From positions 227,501-264,959 of the forward strand of contig CABZAE010000001.1 in NCBI GenBank assembly GCA_902523635.1: DNA of 37,459 bases, written 5' to 3'. This document shows, in pieces, positions 17,940 to 27,424 of the stretch (the first letter of the stretch is position 1; each line of letters begins with the position of its first letter). Below the pieces are notes generated by a model. It did no database searches. It worked only from the letters and a program-made list of their open reading frames with translations, and was not told the DNA's origin. Origin of the DNA: an uncultured Bacteroidota bacterium. GTDB lineage: Bacteria; Bacteroidota; Bacteroidia; Flavobacteriales; Flavobacteriaceae. Position numbers and translations under genes: made by a program.

Positions 17940-18668
17940 ATGAAAGTATTTGCATTAATACCTGCAAGATTAAACTCTAAGAGACTGCCCAAAAAGTTAA
18001 TGTTGGATCTAGGTGGAATTCCCATAATTAATCGAACATATGTTAATGTTATGGAAACCAGGTTATTTGATAAAGTTGTTGTTGTAACTAACTCTAAATT
18101 GATCTATAATTCTGTCGCTAAAAGTGGAGGGGATGTTTTTTACAGCAATAAGAAACATACATGTGGCACAGATAGGATTGCCGAATACGCAATTAAGTTT
18201 AATCCAGACATAGTTATTAATGTTCAAGGAGACGAGCCATTTATAAAAAAAGATATTCTCAATGAGATAATTGATGTTTTTAAAAAGGATAAAAAAAAAG
18301 AAATTGATTTGGTTTCTGTAATGAATGATTTGAAGAAGGATGATTTAAAAGATACAAATAAGGTTAAAGTTTTAGTCAACCAACACAATGATGCCATTAT
18401 GTTTTCAAGGTCACTTAAAAATTTGCATGTTTCATCTAATCCTGATCATTCGATTTATAAGCACATAGGGGTTTATGGATTTAGAACAAAATGCCTAAAG
18501 GATTTTTATGAATCGGATGTATCAATTCTAGAAAAAAGAGAAAAATTAGAACAACTGAGATATATTGAAAAAGGTAAGACAATCCGAATGGTAAAAACTG
18601 ATTACAGTATTTTTGGAATTGATGCAATTGATGATTTGATTGAGGCACGAAAAAAAATTAATGATTAA
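17940..18668 (+). CDS. kdsB: 3-deoxy-manno-octulosonate cytidylyltransferase KdsB
   Basis: A 242-residue nucleotidyltransferase that makes CMP-Kdo from CTP and Kdo, the activated sugar for the lipopolysaccharide inner core. It has FALIPARLNSKRLPKKLML at the N-terminus (CTP-binding loop), HTCGTDRIAEYA, the metal-binding INVQGDEPFI, IYKHIGVYGFR and EKREKLEQLRYIEKG. Length and motif order are those of KdsB rather than other CMP-sugar synthetases. It indicates an organism with a Kdo-containing outer membrane. The stop overlaps the acyltransferase start by eight bases. Confidence 0.95.
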   Translation: MKVFALIPARLNSKRLPKKLMLDLGGIPIINRTYVNVMETRLFDKVVVVTNSKLIYNSVAKSGGDVFYSNKKHTCGTDRIAEYAIKFNPDIVINVQGDEPFIKKDILNEIIDVFKKDKKKEIDLVSVMNDLKKDDLKDTNKVKVLVNQHNDAIMFSRSLKNLHVSSNPDHSIYKHIGVYGFRTKCLKDFYESDVSILEKREKLEQLRYIEKGKTIRMVKTDYSIFGIDAIDDLIEARKKIND

Positions 18669-19197
18669 AATAGCTCAAATAATTTTGTACAATATATTGG
18701 GTTGGAAGATTCATGGAGATTTCCAACTACCCAAAAAATGTGTTTTGATTGTCGCCCCTCATACGCATTGGATAGATTTCTTTTTAGCATTACTTATACG
18801 AAAAGCCATCAATCAAGAAATTAATTTTATCGCTAAAAAGGAACTTTTCATATTTCCACTTTATTATATTTTAAGATATTTAGGTGGTATACCCGTTGAA
18901 CGTAATAGTAAATCAAAAACTGTTGATTTTATCGCTGAAAACTTTCATAAAAAAAAGAAATTTATATTAGGAATTTCACCAGAGGGAACAAGAAGTAAGG
19001 TTTCCAAATGGAAAACGGGTTTTTATTATATTGCTTTAAAGGCCAAAGTCCCAATAATTAGTGCAACCTTAAATTTTGAAAAAAAAAACACAACTCTTTC
19101 CAGGCCATTTTATGTAACTGGTGACATTGAAAATGACATAAAAAAATTAAAAACATTTTTTAATGGTGTTAAGGGAAAAGTTCCTAACTATTCATGA
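18661..19197 (+). CDS. 1-acylglycerol-3-phosphate acyltransferase-like (PlsC family)
   Basis: A 178-residue membrane-associated acyltransferase. The start ATG 18661 (MIKIAQIILYNILGWK) is preferred over an open ATG at 18640 inside kdsB. The HX4D catalytic block appears as VAPHTHWIDFFL, followed by GGIPVERNSK (acceptor phosphate binding) and ISPEGTRSKVSKWKTGF. All four acyltransferase blocks are recognisable. The short length and HTHW pattern are typical of the small Bacteroidota paralogues, which may act on lysophospholipid or another lipid, so I leave the substrate open. Coupled to kdsB, so an envelope-lipid role is likely. Its end overlaps yebC (convergent) by 10 bases. Confidence 0.9.
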   Translation: MIKIAQIILYNILGWKIHGDFQLPKKCVLIVAPHTHWIDFFLALLIRKAINQEINFIAKKELFIFPLYYILRYLGGIPVERNSKSKTVDFIAENFHKKKKFILGISPEGTRSKVSKWKTGFYYIALKAKVPIISATLNFEKKNTTLSRPFYVTGDIENDIKKLKTFFNGVKGKVPNYS

Positions 19198-19910
19198 GAT
19201 GATTGCATATTATGAAAAATATTTTGAACGTCATCATCCTCAGCAATTTTTTCTAAAAGATCTTCCACTATTCTGGCTTCATCCTCTTTTAAAAACTTAT
19301 ATTGTTTAGGAATTCTTTCAAATTCTGTTGAAATTATTTCAACTTGCCTCTTTTCCAATTCTCTCTGAATCGAACCAAATTTATCAAATCCAGAATATAA
19401 TAAATATTGATTGTCAATATCGTGTTTTATTAATTCATCAAGTCCATAATCAATTAACTCAAATTCTAAATCATCTAAATTTGAAATTGTTTTAATCCTA
19501 AAACAGCAAATACGATCGAACATGAACTCTACGGAACCAGATGTGCTTAAGGTTCCATCGAATTTGTTAAAATAGCTTCTTATGTTAGCAACTGTTCTGT
19601 TGTTGTTATCTGTTGCAGTTTCAACTATTATAGCAACACCTTTAGGACCATATCCTTCAAATACAATTTCCTTGTAATTATTAGATGATTTTTCAGAAGC
19701 TTTTTTAATTGCCCTTTCAATATTCTCTTTCGGCATATTGACTGCTTTGGCATTCTGAATTATAGCTCTCAACCTTGAGTTTGTATCAGGATTAGGTCCT
19801 GAATCTTTTACAGCAATACTTAATTCTTTTCCAATTTTGGTAAATGATTTCGCCATTGCAGACCATCGTTTTAATTTTCTGGCCTTTCTAAATTCAAATG
19901 CTCTTCCCAA
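19188..19910 (-). CDS. YebC/PmpR family DNA-binding regulator or translation factor, TTG start
   Basis: A 240-residue protein of the YebC/TACO1 family: GRAFEFRKARKLKRW, RLRAIIQNAKAVNMPKENIE, FEGYGPKGVAIIVE and the acidic C-terminus. The family's N-terminus MGRAFEFRKARK begins exactly at a TTG codon (19908-19910), so TTG is the real start. Members were described as transcriptional regulators and more recently as factors that relieve ribosome stalling; the sequence does not decide. It is the last gene after gcvT and the reductase, 26 bases downstream of the latter. Confidence 0.94.
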   Translation of the reverse strand: MGRAFEFRKARKLKRWSAMAKSFTKIGKELSIAVKDSGPNPDTNSRLRAIIQNAKAVNMPKENIERAIKKASEKSSNNYKEIVFEGYGPKGVAIIVETATDNNNRTVANIRSYFNKFDGTLSTSGSVEFMFDRICCFRIKTISNLDDLEFELIDYGLDELIKHDIDNQYLLYSGFDKFGSIQRELEKRQVEIISTEFERIPKQYKFLKEDEARIVEDLLEKIAEDDDVQNIFHNMQSSHE

Positions 19911-19936
19911 AATATTAATTTTAAATATATTTTAAA

Positions 19937-20746
19937 TTATTTCTTTTCAAGTTCCTCTAGTACCAAACTAGATTTAAATTGTAAATGACTTGGAAAAACA
20001 TTTTCTTTTGTAAATAAGGCTAAATATCTGTTTTCGTTTGTTGTATAAACGTATTTGTATTTAACATTTTTTAAATTTAAATTATTTACAATTGTAGAAA
20101 TGAGCTCAGGATGCGATATTAAATCTTTTGTTCCATGATGAAATATTCCATGTAGATTCCTACTAATTATGTAGTGAATTTGTTTTGCAAATAAAATTGA
20201 TGAATTTATATTGACTATTAAATTTGGAAAAACTTCAATAGGTAGTTTTTCCGAGACATTTTTTTTTATTTCTAAAATTCTTGGAGAATTTCTGTTAAAA
20301 ATCATTGGTGATCTCAGAATTACCCAATTTTTTTGATTCATTCTTAAAATTTTATTTTCTATATTAATTTTAAATTTACCATAAATACTATTTGAAAATG
20401 TTTTATCATTTTCGAAACTAGGGTAGTTGGTGAAATAGTCAAATACGTTTGAAGATGATACAAAAAATAATTTGGTTTTTTTTGATTCACAATAATTAAT
20501 TAATCGATCGTGAAAAGTAACTTGATTGTAAAAATCTCCTGAAATGGAGGAAACAATAATACTAGGTTGTATTTTTTCAATTATTTTTTTTGGATTGTGA
20601 GTTAAATCAAAATAAAAAAATCTCTTGTTGTTTTTAAAAATTAAATTTTTATAATATGTACAATATAGATCAAAGAAAGGATTTAATTCTTTGAAAATAG
20701 CTCGTCCCAAAAAACCACTTCCACCAAAAATTAAAATTTTTTTCAT
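19937..20746 (-). CDS. RmlD-like NAD(P)-dependent sugar-nucleotide reductase/epimerase
   Basis: About 269 residues from ATG 20746 (KKILIFGGSGFLGRAIF), one base after the gcvT stop. The glycine-rich Rossmann motif GGSGFLG lies at residues 8-14 and the catalytic YxxxK is seen in NSIYGKFKI. FVSSSNVFDY resembles the dTDP-4-dehydrorhamnose reductase family's SSxxVF pattern. It is an extended short-chain dehydrogenase; the substrate is unknown. The neighbourhood gcvT-this-yebC is shared with other flavobacteria. Confidence 0.85.
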   Translation of the reverse strand: MKKILIFGGSGFLGRAIFKELNPFFDLYCTYYKNLIFKNNKRFFYFDLTHNPKKIIEKIQPSIIVSSISGDFYNQVTFHDRLINYCESKKTKLFFVSSSNVFDYFTNYPSFENDKTFSNSIYGKFKINIENKILRMNQKNWVILRSPMIFNRNSPRILEIKKNVSEKLPIEVFPNLIVNINSSILFAKQIHYIISRNLHGIFHHGTKDLISHPELISTIVNNLNLKNVKYKYVYTTNENRYLALFTKENVFPSHLQFKSSLVLEELEKK

Positions 20747-20747
20747 T

Positions 20748-21833
20748 TTAGGTTTTAACAAAAGGTGCTTTTACAACTGAGCACATAATCATCTTATTTC
20801 TAACCTGAACAAAAATTTTTGATCCTGGTCTTGCATAATTATTTTCAACATAACCTAATCCGATTCCTTTTTTTAAAACAGGTGACATGGTACCTGATGT
20901 AACAACACCTATTTCATTACCATTTTCATTTAATATATTGTAATCTTTTCTGGGAACACCTCTATCTTCAAAAATAAATGAAATTAATTTTTTTTTAGGA
21001 TTATTTAAAAAAGTTGATTCAATTTCTTTTTTACCTACAAATTCTTTATCCAAATGAGTAATCCATTTTAGATTTGCTTCTACAGGATTTGTTTTTTCAT
21101 TAATATCATTTCCATAAAGACAATAACCCATTTCAATTCTCAAAGTGTCTCTGGATGCTAAACCAGCAGGTTTAATATTGTATTTAGCTCCATGCTTAAA
21201 TAATAAATTCCAAATTTTATTGGCGTTGTGATTATCACTGTATATTTCAAAACCACCTGATCCGGTGTAACCTGTTCTTGACATAATGATGTTAGAACAG
21301 TTTCCAATGGAAACTTTAACAAAACTGTAGTTTTTGAGAGAACTTGAATTAAAATCAATGATCTCGTTCATAAGATCATATGATTTTGGACCCTGCACTG
21401 CAATTAGGGACGTTTCCTCAGAAATATTTGAAATTTCATTTTTGAACTTTTTATTGTGCTTTACAATCCATTTCCAGTTTTTTTCAATATTTGAAGCGTT
21501 CACAACAATCATATATTCTTCATTATCTATTTTATAAACAATTAAATCATCAATAATGCCTCCATTTTTGTTAGTCATGCAGTTATACTGAGCCTTTCCT
21601 ATTTTTATTTTATGAATGTCATTTGTACACAAATAGTTTAACATTTTAGTTGCATTTTCACCTTTGATAAGAAATTCGCCCATATGAGAAACATCAAATA
21701 TTCCAACACCATTTCTGACATTAAGATGTTCAACATTTACGCCTTCATACTGTACAGGCATCATATATCCTGCAAATGGTACCATTTTGGCCTTTAGCTG
21801 AATATGATTTTGGTATAATGAAGTTTTTTTCAT
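20748..21833 (-). CDS. gcvT: Glycine cleavage system aminomethyltransferase (T-protein)
   Basis: A 361-residue T-protein that transfers the methylene group from the aminomethyl-lipoyl H-protein to tetrahydrofolate, releasing ammonia. It has VPFAGYMMPVQYEG, the folate-pocket GIFDVSHMGE, GGIIDDLIVY with the conserved catalytic Asp, SRTGYTGSGGFEIY and the C-terminal GVVTSGTMSPVLKKGIGLGYV. The length is usual for the family. The gene opens a minus-strand operon with the reductase; gcvH and gcvP are not in the window, as is common in Bacteroidota. Confidence 0.96.
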   Translation of the reverse strand: MKKTSLYQNHIQLKAKMVPFAGYMMPVQYEGVNVEHLNVRNGVGIFDVSHMGEFLIKGENATKMLNYLCTNDIHKIKIGKAQYNCMTNKNGGIIDDLIVYKIDNEEYMIVVNASNIEKNWKWIVKHNKKFKNEISNISEETSLIAVQGPKSYDLMNEIIDFNSSSLKNYSFVKVSIGNCSNIIMSRTGYTGSGGFEIYSDNHNANKIWNLLFKHGAKYNIKPAGLASRDTLRIEMGYCLYGNDINEKTNPVEANLKWITHLDKEFVGKKEIESTFLNNPKKKLISFIFEDRGVPRKDYNILNENGNEIGVVTSGTMSPVLKKGIGLGYVENNYARPGSKIFVQVRNKMIMCSVVKAPFVKT

Positions 21834-22165
21834 TTGAAGTGTAAATATGTAATATTTTCATTTATTTAGAACATTATATAATCAAATATTATGAACAATA
21901 TTTATAAGTATCTGAGGGACACAAAAATTCCTTCATTTGTATTCAAATTCTATAATGGTGAATTAATTTACATTTGGTAGGAAGTAGTGGAAGGTTTTGA
22001 AATGCCGATTGAAATAATTGTTGAGCAAAAGAATATTATTTTACATCCAACTGAAAGTTGGATAAAATTAGGATTAAATCAAATGAGCTTGAGTTTAACA
22101 GAAGTTATTATGTAAAAAAAGTAAATATAGTTTAGAAAAAAATATAATGAGTAGATTAAGTTAAA
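21834..22165. other. Intergenic gap between gcvT and clpC
   Basis: The only stretch over 300 bases without an intact gene. It holds the M1-like fragment at 21891-22115. The remaining bases, 21834-21890 and 22116-22165, are AT-rich. I see no strong promoter match for gcvT and no convincing terminator hairpin for clpC is absent or present beyond short A/T runs. Confidence 0.6.
21891..22115 (+). pseudogene. Remnant of an M1 family aminopeptidase C-terminus, with in-frame TAG
   Basis: Bases 21891-22115 form one reading frame of 74 codons broken by TAG at 21978-21980. Before the stop it reads YLRDTKIPSFVFKF and NGELIYIW; after it, EVVEGFEMPIEIIVEQ, then LHPTESWIKLGL, ending in TAA. This is the usual closing sequence of Bacteroidota M1 metallopeptidases (YLR-T-KIP, a strand ending in W, -V-GF-MPI, -P-W). 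The zinc site and the rest of the roughly 600-residue protein are absent, and an in-frame TAA lies at 21879-21881 upstream. So it looks like a deletion relic between gcvT and clpC. The family call is from motif memory; the frame and stop are directly visible. Confidence 0.6.
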
Positions 22166-24697
22166 TTATTTCTTTTTTAACGAAACTAGTTTTCTTGATT
22201 TTCCATCCCAGTCAATTTTTATTGTATCTCCTAGATTAAGTTGTGTTTTTACAATTTCCTCAGCAAGTAAATCTTCCACATATTTTTGGATTGCTCTTTT
22301 TAATGGTCTTGCACCATATTTTTTATCAAAACCTTTGTCACAGATAAAATCTATAGCTTTCTTAGAAATACTAATATTGTAACCAATTTCTTTTGTTCTT
22401 TTAAGTAGTAATTCAATTTCAATTTCAATTATCTTTTTTAAATCATTTTTATCAAGACTATTAAATACGACAATTTCATCAACCCTATTGAGAAATTCAG
22501 GTGAGAAAGCTTTTTTTAGGGACTTTTCAATCGTTTTTCTAATATTTTTGGATTCTTGTGCTTTCAAAGATTCGGTTCCGAAACCTACACCATTTCCAAA
22601 ATCTTTAACCTCACGTGCACCGATATTTGATGTCATTATAATGACGGTATTCTTAAAATCGATTTTTCTTCCGAGACTATCAGTTAAAACTCCTTCATCT
22701 AATACTTGTAAAAGCATATTAAAAACATCAGGGTGAGCTTTTTCTACTTCGTCAAGTAATATTACACTGTAAGGTTTTCTTCTTACCTTCTCGGTAAGCT
22801 GACCACCTTCCTCATATCCAATGTATCCTGGGGGGGCTCCGATTAATCTCGAGACTGCGAATTTTTCCATATACTCACTCATGTCAATCCGTATTAGAGA
22901 ATCCAAACCATTAAACAACTCGTCAGAAAGAATTTTCGCCAATTGAGTTTTACCAACTCCTGTTTGTCCTAAAAAAATAAAAGATCCAATTGGCTTGTTT
23001 GGGTCTTTGATACCAGCTCTATTTCTTTGTATTGCCTTAACAACTGTTTTGACAGCCTCTTCTTGTCCGATTACCCTACCTTCGATTTTGTTTTCAAGAT
23101 TTGAGAGCTGATTTAGTTCAGCTTTGGCAATTTTATTAACTGGAATTCCTGTAATCATCGAAACTACTTCTGAAATGTCATCTTCATTCACAGTTTCTCT
23201 ATGCTGTTTTAAATCCTCCTGCCATTTTTCTTGAGCAATCAGTAACTCTTTTTCAATTCTTTTCTCATCATCTCTTAATTTTGCAGCCTCCTCATATTTC
23301 TGCTTCTTGACAACGGCATTCTTATCAAGCCTAACATTTTCAAGCTCTTTTTCTAAATTCACAATATTTTCAGGCACATCCATATTAGTGATATGAACTC
23401 TCGAACCTGCTTCATCGAGGGCGTCAATTGCCTTGTCGGGTAAAAAACGATCAGAAATGTATCTGTCAGTTAATTTCACACATGCAATAATGGCCTCATC
23501 AGTGTAATTTACGTTGTGGTGAGTTTCATATTTATCTTTGATATTTTTTAATATATCAATGGTTTCATCAATATCAGTTGGTTGGACGATGATTTTCTGA
23601 AACCTTCTTTCGAGTGCACCGTCTTTTTCAATATATTGCCTGTATTCATCAAGTGTAGTTGCCCCGATACATTGGATTTCGCCTCTTGCTAGGGCAGGCT
23701 TGAACATGTTTGAAGCATCTAAGCTTCCAGTAGCACCACCAGCACCAACAATTGTGTGAATTTCGTCAATAAATAAAATGATGTCATCATTTTTTTCAAT
23801 TTCATTCATGACAGCCTTCATTCTTTCCTCAAATTGGCCCCTATATTTCGTTCCAGCAACAATGCTTGCTAGATCTAAGGTTACAACTCTTTTGTTATAT
23901 AAGATTCTTGAAACCTTTTTTTCTACAATTCTTAATGCAAGGCCTTCAGCAATAGCAGATTTACCGACACCGGGTTCTCCAATAAGTAATGGGTTGTTTT
24001 TCTTTCTTCTACTTAAAATTTGTGAAACTCTTTCAATTTCTTTTTCACGTCCTACAATAGGGTCTAGCTTTCCCTTGATTGCGTATGCTGTTAAATCCCT
24101 TCCAAAATTATCCAAAACAGGTGTTTTGGATTTATTTTTTGTTTTCTTATCCGTTTTAGTGGAGAAAGGGTTTTCCTCAATGGAGTCATCATCTTTTGGT
24201 TCATCAGAATATGCTTCTGACGAAGTAGAACTTTGAAAGTGATCGTCACTTTCAGTTAACAAATACTTAAATTGTTCTTTTACGGTTTCGTAATCAACTT
24301 GCAATTTTATTAAAAGTTTTGTAGTTGGGTCGTTTTCATTTCGAAGAATACACAAAAGCAAGTGAGCAGTATTAATGGATTTCCCTTGGAAAAGCTTTGC
24401 TTCTAAAAAAGTAGTTTTAAGAGCTCTTTCAGCTTGTCTTGTCAGATGAAGGTTTTTTTTGTGATTCTTATTAAAGTCATTTATTGGATTTGGTGGACTT
24501 AAGATTTCAACTTTTTTTCTAAGGTAATTTAAGTCAACTTCTAAGGAGTTCAAAATAGAAATCGCTTTTCCACCACCATCTCTTAGCATTCCAAGAAGAA
24601 GATGTTCAGTACCAATAAAATCATGACCTAATCTTAAAGCTTCTTCTTTGCTGTATGTTATTACATCCTTAACTCTTGATGAAAAATTATCATCCAT
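22166..24697 (-). CDS. clpC: ATP-dependent Clp protease ATP-binding subunit ClpC
   Basis: An 843-residue HSP100 unfoldase that feeds ClpP. I start it at ATG 24697 (MDDNFSSRVKDVI); the open extension to 24778 encodes a hydrophobic stretch foreign to the family. Two Clp-N repeats (about 5-145), an acidic/Ser-rich linker (155-195), AAA-1 with GEPGVGKSAIAEG (240-252) and FIDEIHTIVGAG, a UVR-type coiled segment KKQKYEEAAKLRDDEKRIEK that distinguishes ClpC from ClpA/ClpB, then AAA-2 with GQTGVGKTQLAK and LLDEVEKAHPDVFN, and the C-terminal D2 small domain. It is divergent from gyrA. Confidence 0.97.
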   Translation of the reverse strand: MDDNFSSRVKDVITYSKEEALRLGHDFIGTEHLLLGMLRDGGGKAISILNSLEVDLNYLRKKVEILSPPNPINDFNKNHKKNLHLTRQAERALKTTFLEAKLFQGKSINTAHLLLCILRNENDPTTKLLIKLQVDYETVKEQFKYLLTESDDHFQSSTSSEAYSDEPKDDDSIEENPFSTKTDKKTKNKSKTPVLDNFGRDLTAYAIKGKLDPIVGREKEIERVSQILSRRKKNNPLLIGEPGVGKSAIAEGLALRIVEKKVSRILYNKRVVTLDLASIVAGTKYRGQFEERMKAVMNEIEKNDDIILFIDEIHTIVGAGGATGSLDASNMFKPALARGEIQCIGATTLDEYRQYIEKDGALERRFQKIIVQPTDIDETIDILKNIKDKYETHHNVNYTDEAIIACVKLTDRYISDRFLPDKAIDALDEAGSRVHITNMDVPENIVNLEKELENVRLDKNAVVKKQKYEEAAKLRDDEKRIEKELLIAQEKWQEDLKQHRETVNEDDISEVVSMITGIPVNKIAKAELNQLSNLENKIEGRVIGQEEAVKTVVKAIQRNRAGIKDPNKPIGSFIFLGQTGVGKTQLAKILSDELFNGLDSLIRIDMSEYMEKFAVSRLIGAPPGYIGYEEGGQLTEKVRRKPYSVILLDEVEKAHPDVFNMLLQVLDEGVLTDSLGRKIDFKNTVIIMTSNIGAREVKDFGNGVGFGTESLKAQESKNIRKTIEKSLKKAFSPEFLNRVDEIVVFNSLDKNDLKKIIEIEIELLLKRTKEIGYNISISKKAIDFICDKGFDKKYGARPLKRAIQKYVEDLLAEEIVKTQLNLGDTIKIDWDGKSRKLVSLKKK

Positions 24698-24714
24698 TAA
24701 TATTATTTTTAGGT

Positions 24715-24743
24715 TAAATATAATAAGTTCGTAAATAGACAAA
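24715..24743 (-). promoter_or_regulatory. Candidate clpC promoter, TTTG-N17-TATATTTA
   Basis: On the minus strand TTTG (24740-24743) is followed after 17 bases by TATATTTA (24715-24722), close to the Bacteroidota consensus TTTG-N17-21-TAnnTTTG with a single mismatch at the last base. Transcription would begin about ten bases before ATG 24697, which argues for that start over the longer frame, whose first codon is upstream of this element. Confidence 0.5.
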
Positions 24744-24861
24744 AAAATTTTTTTAATTCCAAGTTTTTTTATCTGCAATTAAACTTACATATCAAAACTT
24801 ATATGTTAATAAAATTATATATTATTTATCATATAAAAAGAGTTTTTAGATCAGTTAATAT

Positions 24862-24869
24862 TATATTTG
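24862..24869 (+). promoter_or_regulatory. Candidate gyrA -7 element (TATATTTG)
   Basis: TATATTTG matches TAnnTTTG fully and lies 38 bases before the gyrA ATG. The -33 region holds only a T-run at about 24843-24847, so the call is tentative. A second near match, TATACTTG, sits at 24882-24889. Confidence 0.4.
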
Positions 24870-24907
24870 ATTGATAACTTTTATACTTGATTTAAAACAT
24901 CTAAACA

Positions 24908-27418
24908 ATGAGTGAGGGAGAAAAATTAATACCTGTAAACATTGAGGAAGCAATGAAATCGGCTTACATAGACTATTCCATGTCTGTTATCGTTTCAAGA
25001 GCTTTACCTGACGTTAGAGATGGTCTAAAACCTGTTCACAGGAGAGTTTTGTATGGTATGAACCAACTTGGACTCAAATCCACTAGTAAATTCAAAAAGT
25101 CGGCTTTTATTGTTGGTGAGGTATTGGGAAAGTATCATCCACATGGAGACTCTTCAGTTTATGACACAATGGTGAGGATGGCGCAGGAGTGGAGTTTGAG
25201 ATATCTCATGGTCGATGGTCAGGGTAACTTTGGATCTGTTGATGGTGATAGTCCCGCTGCAATGAGATATACTGAAGCCAGGATGCAAAGAATCAGTGAG
25301 GAAATGGTTGCAGATTTGGATAAAGAAACGGTCGATTTACAACTCAATTATGATGATTCAATAATGGAACCCACCGTTCTTCCAACCAAAATACCCAACC
25401 TTCTTGTAAATGGTGCGTCAGGAATCGCAGTTGGAATGGCTACTAACATGCCGCCACATAATCTTACTGAGGTTATTGATGCCACGATTGCTTACATAGA
25501 TAACCAAGATATCACCATTGATGAATTGATTAATCACATCAAAGCTCCAGATTTTCCAACAGGAGGAATTATTTATGGTTATGACGGAGTAAAAGAAGCT
25601 TTTCACACCGGAAAAGGAAGAGTTGTGATGAGAGCAAAGGCAGAAATTGAAGAAGTAGATGGTAGAGAATGCATTATTGTTACTGAAATTCCTTACCAAG
25701 TCAATAAAGCGGATATGATAAAAAAAACTGCCGATTTGGTAAATGATAAAAAAATTGAAGGCATATCAACAATAAGAGACGAGTCAGACAGAAAGGGAAT
25801 GAGAATAGTTTATGTATTAAAGAGAGATGCCATTCCTAATATTGTTTTAAATACACTTTTCAAGTATACACCACTTCAATCATCTTTTAGTGTTAATAAT
25901 ATAGCTTTGGTTAATGGAAGACCTCAAATTTTAAATCTCAAAGATATGCTTAAATATTTTGTTGAGCATAGACACGACGTGGTAGTTCGAAGAACAAAAT
26001 TTGAACTTAAAAAAGCTGAAGAGAGAGCTCACATTTTGGAAGGATTAATTGTGGCTTCTGATAATATTGATAAAGTTATTAAACTAATAAGATCATCCAA
26101 AAATGCTGACGATGCAAGAGAAAAATTGATTAGCGAATTTAAATTGTCTGAAATTCAAGCAAAAGCTATAGTCGAAATGAGGTTAAGACAGCTAACTGGC
26201 CTGGAACAAGATAAGTTGAGAACTGAATTTGATGAATTAATGAGGATCATCGCAGACTTAAAAGATATTTTGGAAAATCTTGATAGAAGAATGGAGATTA
26301 TCAAACTTGAGCTAAAGGAAATTTCAGAAAAGTATGGTGATGAAAGGAGGTCAGTAATTGAATATTCGGGTGGAGATCTCTCAATTGAAGATATGATTCC
26401 TGACGAGAAAGTTGTTTTGACAATCTCGAATGCAGGTTATATCAAAAGAACACCATTAATTGAATACAGAACACAAAACAGGGGAGGGGTAGGTCAAAAA
26501 GCTTCCACTACAAGAAATGAGGATTTTCTTGAGCATTTATTTATTGGAACCAATCACCAGTATATGCTGTTTTTTACTCAGAAAGGAAAGTGTTTTTGGA
26601 TGAGAGTTTATGAAATTCCCGAAGGAAGTAAAACATCAAAAGGAAGAGCAATACAAAATTTAATTAACATTGAACAGGATGATGAGGTAAAAGCGTTTAT
26701 TTGCACTCAGGATTTAAAAGACGAAGATTACATTAACAATCATTATGTAATCATGGCAACAAAAAAAGGACAGGTTAAAAAAACATCTTTAGAGCAATAT
26801 TCCAGACCCAGGTCAAATGGAATTAATGCGATTACAATCAAAGAAGATGACGAATTGCTTGAGGCAAAGTTAACTACAGGTAACTCACAAGTACTTTTAG
26901 CAGTAAAATCTGGAAAATGCATTAGATTTGAGGAAAGTAAGACACGTCCCATGGGAAGAAATGCAAGTGGAGTGCGTGGTATCAAGTTAAAAGATGAAAA
27001 AGATGAAGTGATTGGCATGATTTCAGTTAACGATATGGACAGTGATATACTTGTAGTTTCAAAAAATGGATATGGAAAGAGATCAAGTCTTGATTCTTAC
27101 CGTATAACTAATCGGGGAGGTAAGGGTGTTAAAACAATATCCATAACTGACAAAACGGGAAGCTTAGTTTCTTTGAAAAGCGTTAATGATAATGATCATT
27201 TGATGATTATTAATAAGTCAGGCATTGCAATCAGAATGGAGGTGAATTCACTTCGCGTAATGGGTAGAGCCACGCAAGGTGTTAAATTAATTAATTTGAA
27301 AGATAATGACTCAATTGCCGCTGTAGCCAAAGTTGTTCTTGACGATGATGATGTTCAAGATATTGAAGATATTGACGTAGATTTATCCCATAATAACGAA
27401 ACTAAACAAGAAAAATAA
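24908..27418 (+). CDS. gyrA: DNA gyrase subunit A
   Basis: An 836-residue type IIA topoisomerase subunit that breaks and rejoins DNA to introduce negative supercoils with GyrB. N-terminus [20 protein letters not shown] and [14 protein letters not shown]; catalytic Tyr121 in [10 protein letters not shown]. The quinolone-determining region reads [11 protein letters not shown], so the positions equivalent to E. coli Ser83 and Asp87 are Ser82 and Asp86, the sensitive type. The C-terminal domain has the six repeated blades of the DNA-wrapping pinwheel; NRGGKGVKT near residue 735 is the GyrA-box, although the family Gln is not clear. A 25-residue acidic tail ([14 protein letters not shown]) ends the protein, as in other gyrases where it tunes wrapping. 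The TPR gene follows after six bases. Confidence 0.97.
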   Translation: MSEGEKLIPVNIEEAMKSAYIDYSMSVIVSRALPDVRDGLKPVHRRVLYGMNQLGLKSTSKFKKSAFIVGEVLGKYHPHGDSSVYDTMVRMAQEWSLRYLMVDGQGNFGSVDGDSPAAMRYTEARMQRISEEMVADLDKETVDLQLNYDDSIMEPTVLPTKIPNLLVNGASGIAVGMATNMPPHNLTEVIDATIAYIDNQDITIDELINHIKAPDFPTGGIIYGYDGVKEAFHTGKGRVVMRAKAEIEEVDGRECIIVTEIPYQVNKADMIKKTADLVNDKKIEGISTIRDESDRKGMRIVYVLKRDAIPNIVLNTLFKYTPLQSSFSVNNIALVNGRPQILNLKDMLKYFVEHRHDVVVRRTKFELKKAEERAHILEGLIVASDNIDKVIKLIRSSKNADDAREKLISEFKLSEIQAKAIVEMRLRQLTGLEQDKLRTEFDELMRIIADLKDILENLDRRMEIIKLELKEISEKYGDERRSVIEYSGGDLSIEDMIPDEKVVLTISNAGYIKRTPLIEYRTQNRGGVGQKASTTRNEDFLEHLFIGTNHQYMLFFTQKGKCFWMRVYEIPEGSKTSKGRAIQNLINIEQDDEVKAFICTQDLKDEDYINNHYVIMATKKGQVKKTSLEQYSRPRSNGINAITIKEDDELLEAKLTTGNSQVLLAVKSGKCIRFEESKTRPMGRNASGVRGIKLKDEKDEVIGMISVNDMDSDILVVSKNGYGKRSSLDSYRITNRGGKGVKTISITDKTGSLVSLKSVNDNDHLMIINKSGIAIRMEVNSLRVMGRATQGVKLINLKDNDSIAAVAKVVLDDDDVQDIEDIDVDLSHNNETKQEK

Positions 27419-27424
27419 TTTATC

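Noticed and set aside
21978-21980. TAG as a recoded or read-through codon
   Set aside because: TAG and TGA serve as normal stops elsewhere in the window (for example 644-646 and 11802-11804), and the fragment lacks the catalytic part of any peptidase, so decay is simpler.
23778-24236. 152-codon plus-strand open frame inside clpC
   Set aside because: It lies antisense to the AAA-1 and linker coding region of a clear ClpC; the translated sequence has no recognisable domain and its composition follows from the opposite-strand codons.
24698-24778. Longer N-terminus for ClpC
   Set aside because: The extension is hydrophobic, unlike the family, and a promoter-like pair sits within it; MDDNFSSRVKDV is the expected start.
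24908-27418. Topoisomerase IV subunit ParC instead of GyrA
   Set aside because: Length, the [16 protein letters not shown] start, a complete six-blade C-terminal domain with a GyrA-box-like NRGGKG and an acidic tail favour GyrA.
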